DNA of 64,000 nucleotides from Clavelina lepadiformis. Its lineage: Eukaryota; Chordata; Ascidiacea; Aplousobranchia; Clavelinidae. Under the pieces are notes generated by a model. It saw nothing but the letters and a program-made list of their open reading frames with translations, was not told the origin of the DNA and made no database searches. This document shows, in pieces, positions 41,501-52,410 of the stretch. Position 1 is the stretch's first letter; each line of letters begins with the position of its first letter. The position numbers were made by a program, and so were the translations under genes. The stretch is from assembly GCF_947623445.1 (NCBI RefSeq), contig NC_135245.1, positions 7,137,501 to 7,201,500 on the forward strand. The letters run 5' to 3'.

Positions 41501-44500
41501 TTATCGGAGAAAACTTTCTCAGCTCATCGAACAAAACTATGATAATTGTGTAATGCTAAATGCATCATTAAAAGTATGTTGATAACTTTTGAAGTGCTTT
41601 AATGCATTGCCAGCATACAGTTTTTCAGTGGCAACCACTGTAGTTGTTAAAAGCTTTTCTAATCGTAGTTAACTATTTCAGACATCATCTGTTATACTAC
41701 CTGATATAATTAAAGGACATTTTTGTAGGAAAAGATGAAAAAAGAAATAAGAGATCAAGTGGACACTACAAAAACCATTTATGTTACTCACATGGGAGAG
41801 GTAGATTCTTAATTTTAATGCAATTACATAAATGTTATTTTGTAATTAAAAACTTTTTCATTACATTAACATGTTCTAGCTATGTGGATCGTCTTACCTT
41901 GATGAGAACACACTGAACCAACGACATTGTGAAATTTCCAAACAGATGGTGGAATTCTTTGTAGAAAATACAAATCATTACCCCCAGAATACGGTTGCAG
42001 AATATAAGACTGAACTCAAAAAGTTGATAAAACATGAGTTTAAAAGCATTTTATTGAAAAACAGATATAAAGAGGTGATGTATTTTTAGTAAACAATACA
42101 TTGGTGCATCTTCTAATAATGCAGGGATGGGGAACGTTTGGCTTGAAATTTTATCAGGCCCGTAAGTTGTGTCATCACGATTCTTAGTCCACTTAGCAAC
42201 ACCGCAATGCTATAAAAATCTTTGACATATAGAAATCTAGCCTTTTTATTAATTATTTACCATATCCCTTACCAAAGATAAGCATTTTCAGTCATCTCAC
42301 CAAATATTAGTTAATAACTGGTGCAGTAAACTCATGCATTAAGCCATTGTTTGTTGTAAATTGTGTTCATAAAGGTTTCACAGTTTGCCTAAGATATAAT
42401 ACAATTCAAACGGCACTACATAGCAAAAAGGTTCTCCATCACTGCAACAAAGCATAGTATGTAGCGGGAACACTCAGCAACATTTTTATTTTCGTATGGT
42501 GCATATATTGTTGATTTGAAATAAACAAAATCATTTATCAATAAGAATGACTCTATATTTTGTATTCTAAACGTACATCCAACAAATTAATCTGGTTTAA
42601 AGAAAGTTATTTATCAATATGACACATATATTTGTTCTATTGCCTACCAACGTTTTTATACTTGCACTAATGTGACATTTACCATTTTTTCTATTTGATA
42701 AAGTACTGTACATCAAATGTATTCCATTTTCAGATGGAATTTGTACAGAAAATAACATCTTCAGCCTTGGAAGCAGAAAACGTTTACACCACTATCATGG
42801 ATGAGGTTATTTACAAAACTGTTCAGTTTTTAAGTGAAAACTTTAAACGTTTACAATATACTCAACATTTAGTATATTTTCCAGTTGGATTGTTAATTAA
42901 TTTATTTGGAAAACATAAACTAAAATATTATAAAGTAAAATATTTCGAAAAAAGTAGACTTGATGATATTTAAATAAAATAAAGAGTTTTCTCAACTATT
43001 CTAGAAATGTGAAGGCAAACACTTGGATGAGACTGAATTTAAAGCTGCCCACAAGCATGCCTCCGAACAAGCCTTGACCAAATTGATTTCAAAAAGCTGT
43101 TGTGAAGATAAACCACTTCATGCTCAAAAAAAGTTAGAACTGGAAGTAAAGATAATGGCCTTGAGAGGAAAGTACACACAGTCAAATGACATGGTCAAGG
43201 TGACGCAAATGCTTTAAAAATTTTTTCAACCTTCAGTTTCTAATGTTCAACTTATTCGGTTATTGGACATGGAAGAATTATACAAAGATTTACAATTTTT
43301 CAAAATCAGCTTAAATCCCCATGCCAAAATATTCATTAAAATGTTTTATTAGTACATCCTGGCAACCTTGCCTTTGTTATGTAGAGATTGCAACAGTTGA
43401 AATTACTGGAAGTTATGGTGCAAATAAAAACACTTTACAATAGCTTGATGGATGAGGTTGGTTATTGTATTTGCAGTAAAGTATCAATTGTGAAGTTACA
43501 AATGTAAAATTACAATTGTGAAATATTATACTTTTCGTAGATACTGGTCATGAAGAATTATTTGACATGCTATTGAAAAAGACTTTTTTGCAAATTTTTA
43601 GGGCTGTGGCAGCCGCTATGTTGATGAATCAGAGATCAATCGTTTGCACGACGACAGCAAAAATCAAGCAGAGGCAGTCATTATGTCAATTGAACCTGAG
43701 CATGGAAAAGAATTTGCTGACAAATGCCGTCAAGAGTTAGATTGTTTTCTGGATGATGCTTTGCAGAAAATCTCTAGAAAAAATGATAATTTTAAGGTGT
43801 AACTTTCAGATTAGGCCACAAAAAGTGTGAAAATATTGCAACTGCAATGAAACTTTTGATTATTCTTTTATTCTGTACAGAGAGAGGGTTCTAAGAAACT
43901 TAAAGAGCAAGCTAATAAAGTTTTCGAAACTTTTGTTCATAGAACTGAAGAGGTTTGTAAAGCAATTTCCATTTAAATAGTTTCCAGAAATGTTAAAGAA
44001 TAAACTTAAACAAAACATGTCTTAACGTAGAAACCATAAAATAGGAATTTATATGAATCTATTACTTCAAAAGATTAATGAAAAAATTAAATAGCAATTA
44101 TTTGTATTTTTTTAAACAAAATTGCTACAATAATAATCTATAACAATTGTACTTTGGCATCAAATTTGTCGGTGGTTCTATTAATGTATTTAGATCTAAA
44201 TTGGTTATTGCAGATCTCAAATGAATATATTTCAAGCAAAGTGCTGGAAAATAAACTACGAAAATGGAAGATTGATGCAGTAAACCTGTATGAAAGTGGT
44301 CAGAATGAACCTGCTGACGAATTTCAGAAAGTACAAGATGAATTGCAAAAGAAACTGGAAGAGCAGTGCACCCTGGCTCTGAGTAATAACGAAAAAAATC
44401 AGGTGAATTATTAGCTAAAAGTCTCAGATTATGTATTATTTAGTATAACATGAATATTCCATGCCGGTTCTAGATTACTGTTAATTTGGACACCTGCAAA

Positions 44501-45529
44501 GACGTTTAAATAATTTTTGTTGATGTAATTAAAAATTTTAAAAATGTTGGATCAGAATAAGCATATACAATACATATCTTAATCCATTAAAAATTTTGAT
44601 ATTTTATTTTTGCAATGTATGATAGCAAGGTGAAAACAGTTTTATGTCGATATTAAAATAAAAACGAATGAAACATCTTTATAAAACTGTACACTTTAGG
44701 GTCGGGCAAAGGATGAGGGTAACTACACTCTACAAGTTGCAAAACTAGCCTATTTGACAGCTATGGAGCAGGTATGACGTTAATTTCTGCTAGATGCAAT
44801 TTTTGCTACAAATCACGGCTCACATAGTTTGGTACTATATTTAATACTACAGTAGTTGGTTTTCGTAAGCTTACTGGACTTTACCTGAACAGATTTCTTC
44901 TTGCTAGCATGCAATAAGTGGATTATAAAATTTGTTTCAGTGCTCAGTTTAACTTTTAGATTATTATATGCAACAATACTTGTTGTGAAACTGTGTCTTG
45001 TATTTAGCTATGTGACGGTAAATATATAGAAGAAGCAACACTACTTTCCTACCATCAACAGCAATCACATACGATACGCAATAACATTGCATGTCAGATC
45101 CAGAATGCAGAAATAAAAAATGATGTAATAACAAGATTTGATGAGGAAGTAATGGAATTGTTTCAAAAAAGCAAGGAAAAGAACAAAAAAAATGATTCAA
45201 CCTGGATGTGGAAAACAGCCAAGGCAGCTGGAACTTTTCTACTTAGTGCAGGAACAGCTATGTTGATCAACACAAATCATCCATATAAATGGGCTATTGC
45301 AGGACTAGGTGGACTGGATAGCATCTTAAGATTTTTCAATCCATCAGATAATAAGCAAGAAGTAGGCCAGAATGCCTTGAGGCCATTCCCAGTTCCACCC
45401 ACGGGTGTCAACCAGTCATCAAGCGTTGATCCTCCTTCCTATCAAGAGACCGTGAAAGATTCGGAAAGCACTCCTTCTCATGCGAATCAAGGTTCAAGGC
45501 CAAAGAGCAAATCTGCTTCGAAAAAATAA
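35570..45529 (+). CDS. UBA-like/atlastin-type GTPase with six stalk modules
   Basis: Dynamin-superfamily GTPase of the atlastin/GBP type. Twenty exons, 1047 residues, all joins in phase: 35570-35690, 36112-36210, 37719-37951, 38237-38368, 38502-38657, 39970-40035, 40124-40352, 40564-40745, 40948-41019, 41376-41573, 41729-41800, 41880-42074, 42734-42805, 43005-43199, 43385-43456, 43602-43796, 43881-43952, 44214-44402, 44700-44771, 45008-45529. Residues 15-62 look like a UBA domain ([18 protein letters not shown]). GTPase motifs follow: P-loop GAMREGKS (130-137) with the atlastin-type arginine at 133, switch I region near T177, DTQG (202-205), and LVRDW (274-278). Residues 407-496 match the atlastin three-helix bundle (ATAKAA.., KMGGKG..), and five more copies follow to about 930. 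The end has two short hydrophobic stretches (945-960, 968-984) and a PPSY motif (1016-1019) in a polar tail. Known family role: homotypic ER membrane fusion in atlastins. Whether this protein fuses membranes is unknown. The UBA call is less sure than the GTPase call. Confidence 0.9.
37011..37630 (+). repeat. tRNA-derived SINE, interrupted by a MITE
   Basis: The head GTAGCCGAGTGGTTAGAGCA is a tRNA-like A-box region. The body resumes after an inserted element (37102-37410) with CACTTGCTCCTGTTCAGTGG, GGCTAGCTCGATGGTTGGGG and AATCATCGCTGAGTTTA. It lies in intron 2 of the atlastin-like gene, in the gene's orientation. The same family occurs at 38981-39285, 10511-10732 (-) and 60455-60525 (-). Confidence 0.75.
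37102..37410. mobile_element. hAT-type MITE nested in a SINE
   Basis: Terminal inverted repeats CAGGGTTTCCCAAACT and AGTTTGGGAAACCCTG match over 16 bases. The flanks ccatagac and ccctaaac agree at 6 of 8 positions, fitting a decayed 8-base hAT target duplication. There is no transposase ORF. It interrupts the SINE, so it inserted later. Confidence 0.75.
38981..39285 (+). repeat. tRNA-derived SINE, full-length copy
   Basis: It starts with CTGTAGCCGAGTGATTAGAGCA (tRNA-like head) and continues with TGCTTGCTCTTGTTCAGTAG, then a GCTAGCTCCATAACCGGAGC-like block and AATCATTGCTGAGTTTAG. Located in intron 5 of the atlastin-like gene. Confidence 0.7.
39301..39914. mobile_element. Tc1/mariner-type (pogo/Tigger-like) MITE
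   Basis: A 614-base element with inverted ends CAGTCGAATCCGCTTAATTC and GAATTAAGCGGATTCGACTG, flanked by TA on both sides (39299-39300, 39915-39916). The motif CCGAATTAAGCGG is repeated several times just inside both ends. The central ORF of 66 codons is not transposase-like. It lies in intron 5 of the atlastin-like gene. Confidence 0.8.
40948..45175 (+). repeat. six tandem exon-pair modules in atlastin-like gene
   Basis: Every module is a 72-base exon (24 residues) followed by a 189-198-base exon, all phase 0. The short exons start at 40948, 41729, 42734, 43385, 43881 and 44700; the long partners start at 41376, 41880, 43005, 43602, 44214 and 45008 (the last runs on into the C-terminal tail). 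Short exons share an aromatic at position 18 and Glu or Gln at 24, usually with Met at 22 ([48 protein letters not shown]). Long exons mostly begin C-x-G/S-x-[YH]-x-[DE]-E ... H ([36 protein letters not shown]). Copy 5 has lost the Cys and His. Confidence 0.9.
42122..42444. mobile_element. decayed hAT-type MITE
   Basis: The ends CAGGGATGGGGAACG and (reverse complement of the right end) CAGTGATGGAGAACC are imperfect inverted repeats. The flanks taataatg and caacaaag agree at 5 of 8 positions. There is no coding potential. Located in intron 12 of the atlastin-like gene. Confidence 0.55.
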
Positions 45530-45886
45530 ACGAAATTGAATTTTGGACTTTTTGTTTATGCAGCATCCTAGAATCGTCTCAAACCAGTTTATTGACAATT
45601 ATAGTTTTAATGAATAGTGTGATCGTCTCAGCAAAGAAATCTTATACTATTTTTTGTGTCATTTAAATTTTGTGTTTAAAACATTTTTGTGAAATATTCT
45701 GTTTCCAAAACCGATTTTTGATCATGTAAAGTTGTTTCATTGTTTTTGGGTGAGTAATTAAGGTTTTGCAATGATTTTTTTATTGGATATTGATTGCGCT
45801 TTTTTATTTTTAACATGTACACAGCTGTCACATTCTAAACTGTTCTTTAACATTTTTCTGCAGAACAAACAGGCATATAGGCTGCA

Positions 45887-45892
45887 AATAAA
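45887..45892 (+). other. poly(A) signal of atlastin-like gene
   Basis: AATAAA lies 358 bases after the stop codon and is the first canonical signal I noticed after it. Confidence 0.45.
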
Positions 45893-47117
45893 ATACCACT
45901 TTTTTGGGTGATCGTGTGTTCATTTCTCTTCCCTTATCTTCTATTTTATCATTTTTTCTCCATGCTTTCGAATCCGTTTGTTTTTTTCATTTTGCAATGT
46001 TTTAACTTTAGATTGTCAAAAATTTGAAAATCATGCTCAATACTACAACAGTAATGCTAAAAAGATCTGGTGTAAGTAAATCGTAAAACCTGAAAGCATC
46101 ACGAAAACGTGTTTAGTAACGTTGGGAAAGCGTTAGCTCTAACGTTAACAGCAACGTTTTTAAAACGTCTTTTAGAAATGACACGTTTATGTAAAAATAA
46201 CAGGGTGAAAATAACGTATACAAAAACGTCTTAAAATACGTAACTCTCAAGTTAGCAAGACGTTTTTAAGACATCTTTTGGAATCCTCGCTTTTACATAA
46301 GTTTATAAAAATGTTAAATTTTTCTTATTTTAACGTAAGAACAACTAATTGGTAACATTTTTTGTGAACTGGAGTTATGATCCCAAACAACTTTGCACAC
46401 CGCTTCATCTTAACTCCAATCTAAACGAAACTCCACACATCACTGGTAGCGAGGTTCGACTTATTCGGTCTTCCTGTAGTTCAAGATCACTAAATTTTGC
46501 GTCAGATAAGTAACGTTAAGGTTATTACTTGTCCATTGGGCAAGTAACTTATTCAAGCTTGTTAAGGTGCTTGAAAGACGCTGTTTCCATTGTCTTCCAA
46601 GTTGTGACATTATAACTATATTTCTGCTATTTACCATGCTGTTACGTAACGTCATACTTGCCATAAATTCATTCTCAGTTCACGGCATAACTGTTAACCT
46701 ATCGAAGAATAGTTGATTGGAAATCTGTTCCGTAAACATGCTATGTACCTTGCACTTTTAAACTTATTGTACTAAGATAACCTCGACTTCTAAGAACATT
46801 TTCCACAGCTTCTTTACATTGTGGGTGAAAATGCAAATAGCCTATATGCGCCGATGGGCGAAATATACTTTTCTAAAAACTTCCTGACTGTCAGCTCTGT
46901 GATATTTTTTATTAAATTATATAGGTAGGGGCAGTAGCTGAACGGGCATGTCGTATGATGGAGTAGTAGACTAGCCTATGCTACGTGAAGACCTGATTTT
47001 CATATTTTGTGCCTGTTTGTGGAGATATAAGTTAATAAGGTCTGTGTACATCCTGACATTTTTACTTGATGATAACTGATAGCAATCTTGCAAATTATTT
47101 CACGTATTGGTGTCTGG

Positions 47118-48309
47118 TCTGTATTTCATGGCAGGATTCAGCGAGATCTCGGCTGTGCAGGAAACACACCCGACATAAATTTCATGGAAATTTTAGCACA
47201 CTTGACTTTGTACAAATAAATGACCGTCTAACGGTCTAAAATGTAAAATACGACTTTGCGTTTGTGGTAGTTACTAGTTAGTAAAGCGAGACACCACCAG
47301 AGACACATAAGGCCATGTCCATTGCGGGGAAAAAAATCAATTAAATTTTGCAAAATGCTTAGAATCATCGACGCGTGACGAAAGAGCACGGAGGTTTCAT
47401 ACTTGCAGCCATAATGATAGGCGAAATTTCCAGAGACAGTTTTTACCAAGCACTTGCTAAAATTCTCTCATAACGTCACCAGTTGCAGCATGAGTAGCAC
47501 CCTGCAATTAGTGGCGTCATGTAGTTGCTGTTTAGTAGTTTAAAGAACCAGGGGAATTTAATAAAAACGGCTGTTCTTGTTTCACAGCTGCCTGCTTTTT
47601 TTAATAACACCCTGATATTGATCGTTTACTGGTCAGTAAATGACATGCTGCTGTTCATGACGTAATGAAAAGACTGTCATTGCTCGAGCAGCACCCTGCT
47701 GTTATTGGTTGTTTCTGATAACTGGACAGCTCGCTCTTTGTTTATATCAAGGATGTTCAAGAGTGTCAAAATGTGAACATAAGTTACGCTATCCTCACCC
47801 ATACAACCAATCTTTATATTTACAAAACATAAACAATACAATATTCATTTCTCAAATTCTATTCTTTCTAAACAATATTCTACTATTTTTCTTATACAGT
47901 TTTTTGAACAAAAACTACTTCAGCCATTCCCTTTGTTGAAAAAGTAACCAGCTACTGAACACGTCACGAACAGCAGCCTGTCTGTTAATGAGTCAGTATC
48001 AGGGTGCTATTGGAAAACAGCAGTCCGCTATTTAACAACAGCGCACACACTTTTGAATATGGCCCTGCTTCCTAATATCGATGAAAATCGACGAAAACTT
48101 ATTGCACTGACATGATTTTCTGATGAGGTGTTATGTTAGGATAGATAAATTCATATTTACAGTTACAAGTATTTGCATGGATTTGAACTGAAGAAAGATT
48201 GAAAAGACCTAGGTGCACACTGGCAAGCTATTCATAACTGCACATTTGAGTCACCAGGTTTAAACACCCGACACCCGAAATCTCAGCGAATCCTGCCATG
48301 AAATACAGA
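47118..48309. mobile_element. 1.2 kb non-autonomous inverted-repeat transposon
   Basis: The terminal inverted repeats are identical for about 22 bases (TCTGTATTTCATGGCAGGAT and on) and imperfect for a further 15-20. The element is flanked by CTGG on both sides (47114-47117, 48310-48313), a possible 4-base target duplication. Inside, the words CACCCTG and CAGGGTG recur in both orientations with GCTGCTG-like neighbours, giving a fold-back character. No ORF resembles a transposase. I cannot assign the superfamily. Confidence 0.65.
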
Positions 48310-49322
48310 CTGGGTTGCGGCTTAGCTCCAGGCTTTATTTGAAGTTGTTTCCATAAAGTGCATATCATACAGTTTGTGCTGGAGGAATATGTTTTATACT
48401 TCACATATGAACCTTCTGAAATAAGCTATTCTATGCAGAGCTGTGCAACCGCTCTTTTAAGAAAAGCCTTACTCGTGCTTGCGCTCCTCTGTAAAAATCG
48501 TGCACACGTTTTGTCGCTCACGTTCTCTTAGGGCCTAAGACTAAGACTTAGGCGATTAAAACATATTTCCACTACTGTGTATTTTCGAAAACCTATTGTA
48601 TTCGTACGTTGCAAATTTACATTGCAAAATGTGTATTCAACTGCAAGTGTAATTGCTTATTATTTGTTTTATAAATGTTAGGAAATTAAATGGCATCTGA
48701 TGTTGACAAGTTTTGTTTTGGTCACACCTTCCGCAAATGATTAATAGGCGAGTAGAGTATTAAGAACCTTCTAGAATTGTACAAATGCCGACGTTTAGTA
48801 GTTTAATATCTCACTTTGAAAGAATTGGTTAATTTATAATAGTAATGACAATATAAAGCAACTTACGTCACTATGGTGACAACTTTGCTCATTTGTGTGA
48901 ATCTCTTTATCATTGACCATTGTTATCACTTAGTTCTGAAGTGCTTAGTACATATTGTATTGTTTAGTTTTTGCCATTAAGTTCGCAAAGCAAAGATTAT
49001 GCATGCAAATAGTCTCAAAGCATTCCTTTAATCTTTATAAATCCAACGATTTGTATCCAGTTTGTGCATTCTCAACATTAATTGTGTGAGCTACCAGCAA
49101 ATAACCCTTAGAAGAGAACACCTTCGTGGTTCCGTTCTTCCCTTGAAACAAAGAGTTTCACTCCAAAATTGGTTCCAGAAAAAAGGAAGGCGCTGGTGCC
49201 TGACTCTGATGTTATCACACCGCAATATTGTTGATTTAAGTTAATACACTAAAATATTGTGATATATACTTTGCTTTTACAGACATTACTCCAGTATTTT
49301 ACCCAATAAGTGTTTGATTAAA

Positions 49323-51345
49323 ATGAGTGAGTCTTTGTTGACTGCTGCTGCACTTCTGGACTCAGGTCTACTTTTGGTGTTAGCTGTATATTTTGTATCC
49401 TTTTTATTGAATTTATCGTATCTATTGAAGTACAACAAGTATGGCCAAATTAATGTTGGCTGTATCTATTTTACCGAAAAAAAAGTTTTCCATTCAGCCG
49501 TATTTGTTTAAGACCACTGTCATATGTTACTTAAATGGTTAACTACAGCAGTGGTGGGATTCAGCCGGTTGTTAACAAGCGTTTGTATAGGCCTATGTGT
49601 ATATCAGCCCCGGGTCAATATGGCATGCTGCTAGTGAGAGAACCGGATGTTAAAATATTTGAATCCCACCACTGAGCTTCGGTATATAATTATATTATTG
49701 TTACTGACTTACAATTAGTTACCTGTTGATTTTTGGTCCTACTGATTGTGGCTTTGCTTAAAAACAAGTACACAACTTGCAAATGTGAAGCAGCCCCTGA
49801 GCTATTCATCTAATCTTGTATAAATTCATAATGTTATTTAATTCAATTTAAAGTCCTTATCTTCCAGTTGGGTAGATCATTACTTTGTCAGATCTGGAGT
49901 GTGACTACCTAAATGCTTCAGCTTGTTGTGAAAAATTGAACAAATGGGTCTTACCAGAGGTAGTAGCCGTATGTGTTATACCTCCTCTTCTACTCTTCTC
50001 TGGTCATTGGATTATGTTTTTATTTTCGTTACCGTTTCCCCTGTTTTTAGCAAATCGGTAAGGTTTATTTTGTTCTACTGTTTTCTGTCTGAACTATGCT
50101 AAATGAAGATGTTGATAGTTTTATGGTATTGTACCTTTTGTTTGTTTAAAATTAAAAGCATGGATATAAGTAATTTCTGAGTCGTTTTTCTACAGGTATA
50201 TTGCAATTTCTGCAGGGAGTATTGGCTTTTACGATCCTACTGAAATTCATAACCGAGGTTTATTGAAAAAATATATGAAAGAGTCAATGATCAAGCTGAT
50301 TTACAATATAGTTTCTTTTTTTGTTTTTCTTTATTGGTAAGTTTCTTTAGAGTTGATAGATAGTAATAATATTGTTGGAAGGGGGAAATGCCCTGGTATC
50401 GGCCAGCTTCCTTTTGAAAACTACCTCCAACTCCGGTCTGCAATGCATGTTGGCTCACATTTAGATTATAGTAGCTTTTCTTGAACATGCTTTAATTTCC
50501 AATAATGATTTGTTTGGACAAGATACATTCAAATTAGCATTATTTTACGTGTTCTTATGTTAGAGTTTCTTTAGGCATTTTTGTGTGGAAATGTGGCATA
50601 TTCTAGGATCTTGAACTATCTAAGTAAGACATTCAAAATAGTCGTTTGTTTTGTGTCACTCCAATGCTTAATCAAGTAGAGGGCTGGTTGTTTTCCATGG
50701 TCTGGGCCATTTAAGGGTTGTTGTTTATTCTCAAAATAAATAACGTACATTAATTCCAACATGTACTACTAAGAAATGACTTACAATCAATTTTGTAGCG
50801 TTAAGGCAGTGCTTCTCAATCTTTTTTGCGGCGACCCAAATATTAAACTTAAATTAATAGCGATGCTGAGGCGACCCAATTTTTTTACCCAAAAATTGAG
50901 TATTTTCATATTTAGCCTTGACTCGAACGTAGCTAATCTAAAGTCTCACAGCAAATAATCATCACCATGCTTCTTCACTTGTGTTTCGGCAACAATGCAC
51001 TATGACGTCAACAAACAGTCAATATGCAGTGAATAGAGTAAGGTACTCAGTTATCGAACGACTTTGTGGACTAGTTTAATTGGCAACGGTGCCACTTTTG
51101 GGTCGCGAACCAGGGGTTGAGAAGCACTGCGTTAAGGTAAGGCCATGTTCTTAGGGGCACTTCTTTCACAATTCATCACCATAAGACAGCAATGGCCTAT
51201 ACTCTGCTAAGGCCGGTACCTTTGCACTTTTTCATAGTTTCCAAGTTACTTACTGCTGTAAAAGGTTAACATTAATTAATTATGCTTTTTTTTCAGCTTT
51301 ATTTATTCCTTAGTGGTAGCTGGTCCTGCTGTGAAGAGCAGTTAG
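49323..51345 (+). CDS. CNIH4: cornichon family member 4 (CNIH4)
   Basis: Cornichon-family cargo receptor that helps load membrane proteins, including GPCRs, into COPII vesicles at the ER. Four exons: 49323-49394, 49876-50057, 50196-50336, 51297-51345; product 147 residues (human CNIH4 139), joins in phase. Seen: residues 9-30 form the first membrane segment and run into the family hallmark [20 protein letters not shown], then LNKWVLPE. Two further hydrophobic stretches follow around 57-85. [20 protein letters not shown] matches the CNIH4 subtype ([13 protein letters not shown]) rather than CNIH1-3, and a last membrane segment ([20 protein letters not shown]) precedes a short tail. ATG 49323 directly precedes the membrane segment. 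AATAAA at 51372 is close to the stop. Intron 3 carries a hAT MITE. Convergent with WDR26. Confidence 0.95.
49549..49674. mobile_element. short hAT-like MITE in CNIH4 intron 1
   Basis: Inverted ends CAGTGGTGGGATTCA and TGAATCCCACCACTG match with one slip; the inner GCCGGTT and AACCGG also pair. The flanking 8-mers do not match, so the target duplication has decayed or the ends are slightly different. Confidence 0.6.
50807..51129. mobile_element. hAT-type MITE with perfect 8-bp duplication
   Basis: Ends CAGTGCTTCTCAA and TTGAGAAGCACTG are perfect inverted repeats. Both flanks read cgttaagg (50799-50806 and 51130-51137). No transposase. Located in intron 3 of CNIH4. Confidence 0.88.
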
Positions 51346-51371
51346 CATCTCATATTCTATTTTCATTTGAT

Positions 51372-51377
51372 AATAAA
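51372..51377 (+). other. poly(A) signal of CNIH4
   Basis: AATAAA lies 26 bases after the CNIH4 stop codon. Confidence 0.6.
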
Positions 51378-52410
51378 CAGATTTGCTAGCAACCCACATG
51401 TGGTATTGAAGGGTTATGTGAATTATGGTGCAACTGGAATTATGTATTGTGCAATAATGTGATGCATTATTATATCAAATAACTTTTACCTGATGTTTTG
51501 CTTGCGTGAGCAAGTCTGATTGACAAATGCAAACAATTTTAACAGCCTGGTGTCATAAATTGTAATATAGCTTTGGACAATTGCTAAGTAATATGCCAGC
51601 ATGTTGGTAAAGTTGAATGACACTCATTTACATCAATACAAGTTATCTAATTTTTTGAGTGATTGCTTCAGCATACCTTTTGAAATATTTCATGCTATTA
51701 TTTGTTAACGAAGATTGGTTATATGCGCACAGTAAAAAGAAAGTAGAAAAATCCAGATCATAATAATACGTTTATACTTAGACAAATGGTTGATATACCA
51801 TAAAATCCTAGGTTGAAACTTTTAGAAAATATTTTTTTTACTTAATTCAACAGATCATGCAGAAGTAGTGAGTTTTGTCAGAGCTGATAATAAACTGCTT
51901 GTTTACACAAAGGCACTCAGACCGATGCAAAAGATTGGAACAACATGCCACATATTACTATTAAAAGCCTAACACCTGCAAACTACATCAGCCGTTCAAA
52001 GGGTCAAGGATTACAAGTTTTTACCAATTTCGGATACGGCCCTAATAAATACTGTAACAAAAGATTCTAATTCAATGTGCAACTTTGTGATACTGGTTAT
52101 TAACAGGACAATATGAAAGAGGATTCACTGTTAGTACGACAGTTTTGATGTTCATGAAAGCATTTCTTAGAAAGTTTTCGCCAAAATTACCTGGTAGCAT
52201 ATTATAAGTTATATGATCATAAAGTTGCACATACACACAGGCATATTGACTCAATATAATGCACTTCAATTCACAAAAACAATTTTCAATCTAAACAAAG
52301 GCCACAGTTCATTCCTCAAGCTATTTGTTAAAACAGACAATGGAGGTTCACAGATGAGCAGGTCGCTCATCATAAATAATCTAAAAACATCAGCTTCGAG
52401 GAGTTAAAGG
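51378..52410. other. intergenic between convergent CNIH4 and WDR26
   Basis: About 1 kb between the two 3' ends with no gene or clear repeat. I found no canonical WDR26 poly(A) signal on the minus strand near its stop. Confidence 0.5.

Larger units (their letters stand above)
45530..49322. other. intergenic between atlastin-like gene and CNIH4
   Basis: No gene was recognised. It holds the 3' untranslated region and poly(A) signal of the atlastin-like gene, a stretch at 46100-46300 rich in AACGT/ACGTTTT words that partly fold on themselves, and the 1.2 kb inverted-repeat element at 47118-48309. Confidence 0.5.

Noticed and set aside
46921..47010. tRNA-like A-box words (AGTAGCTGAACGGGC) that could mark another SINE head or a tRNA gene
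   Set aside because: No convincing B box or cloverleaf and no match to the SINE body that follows in other copies.
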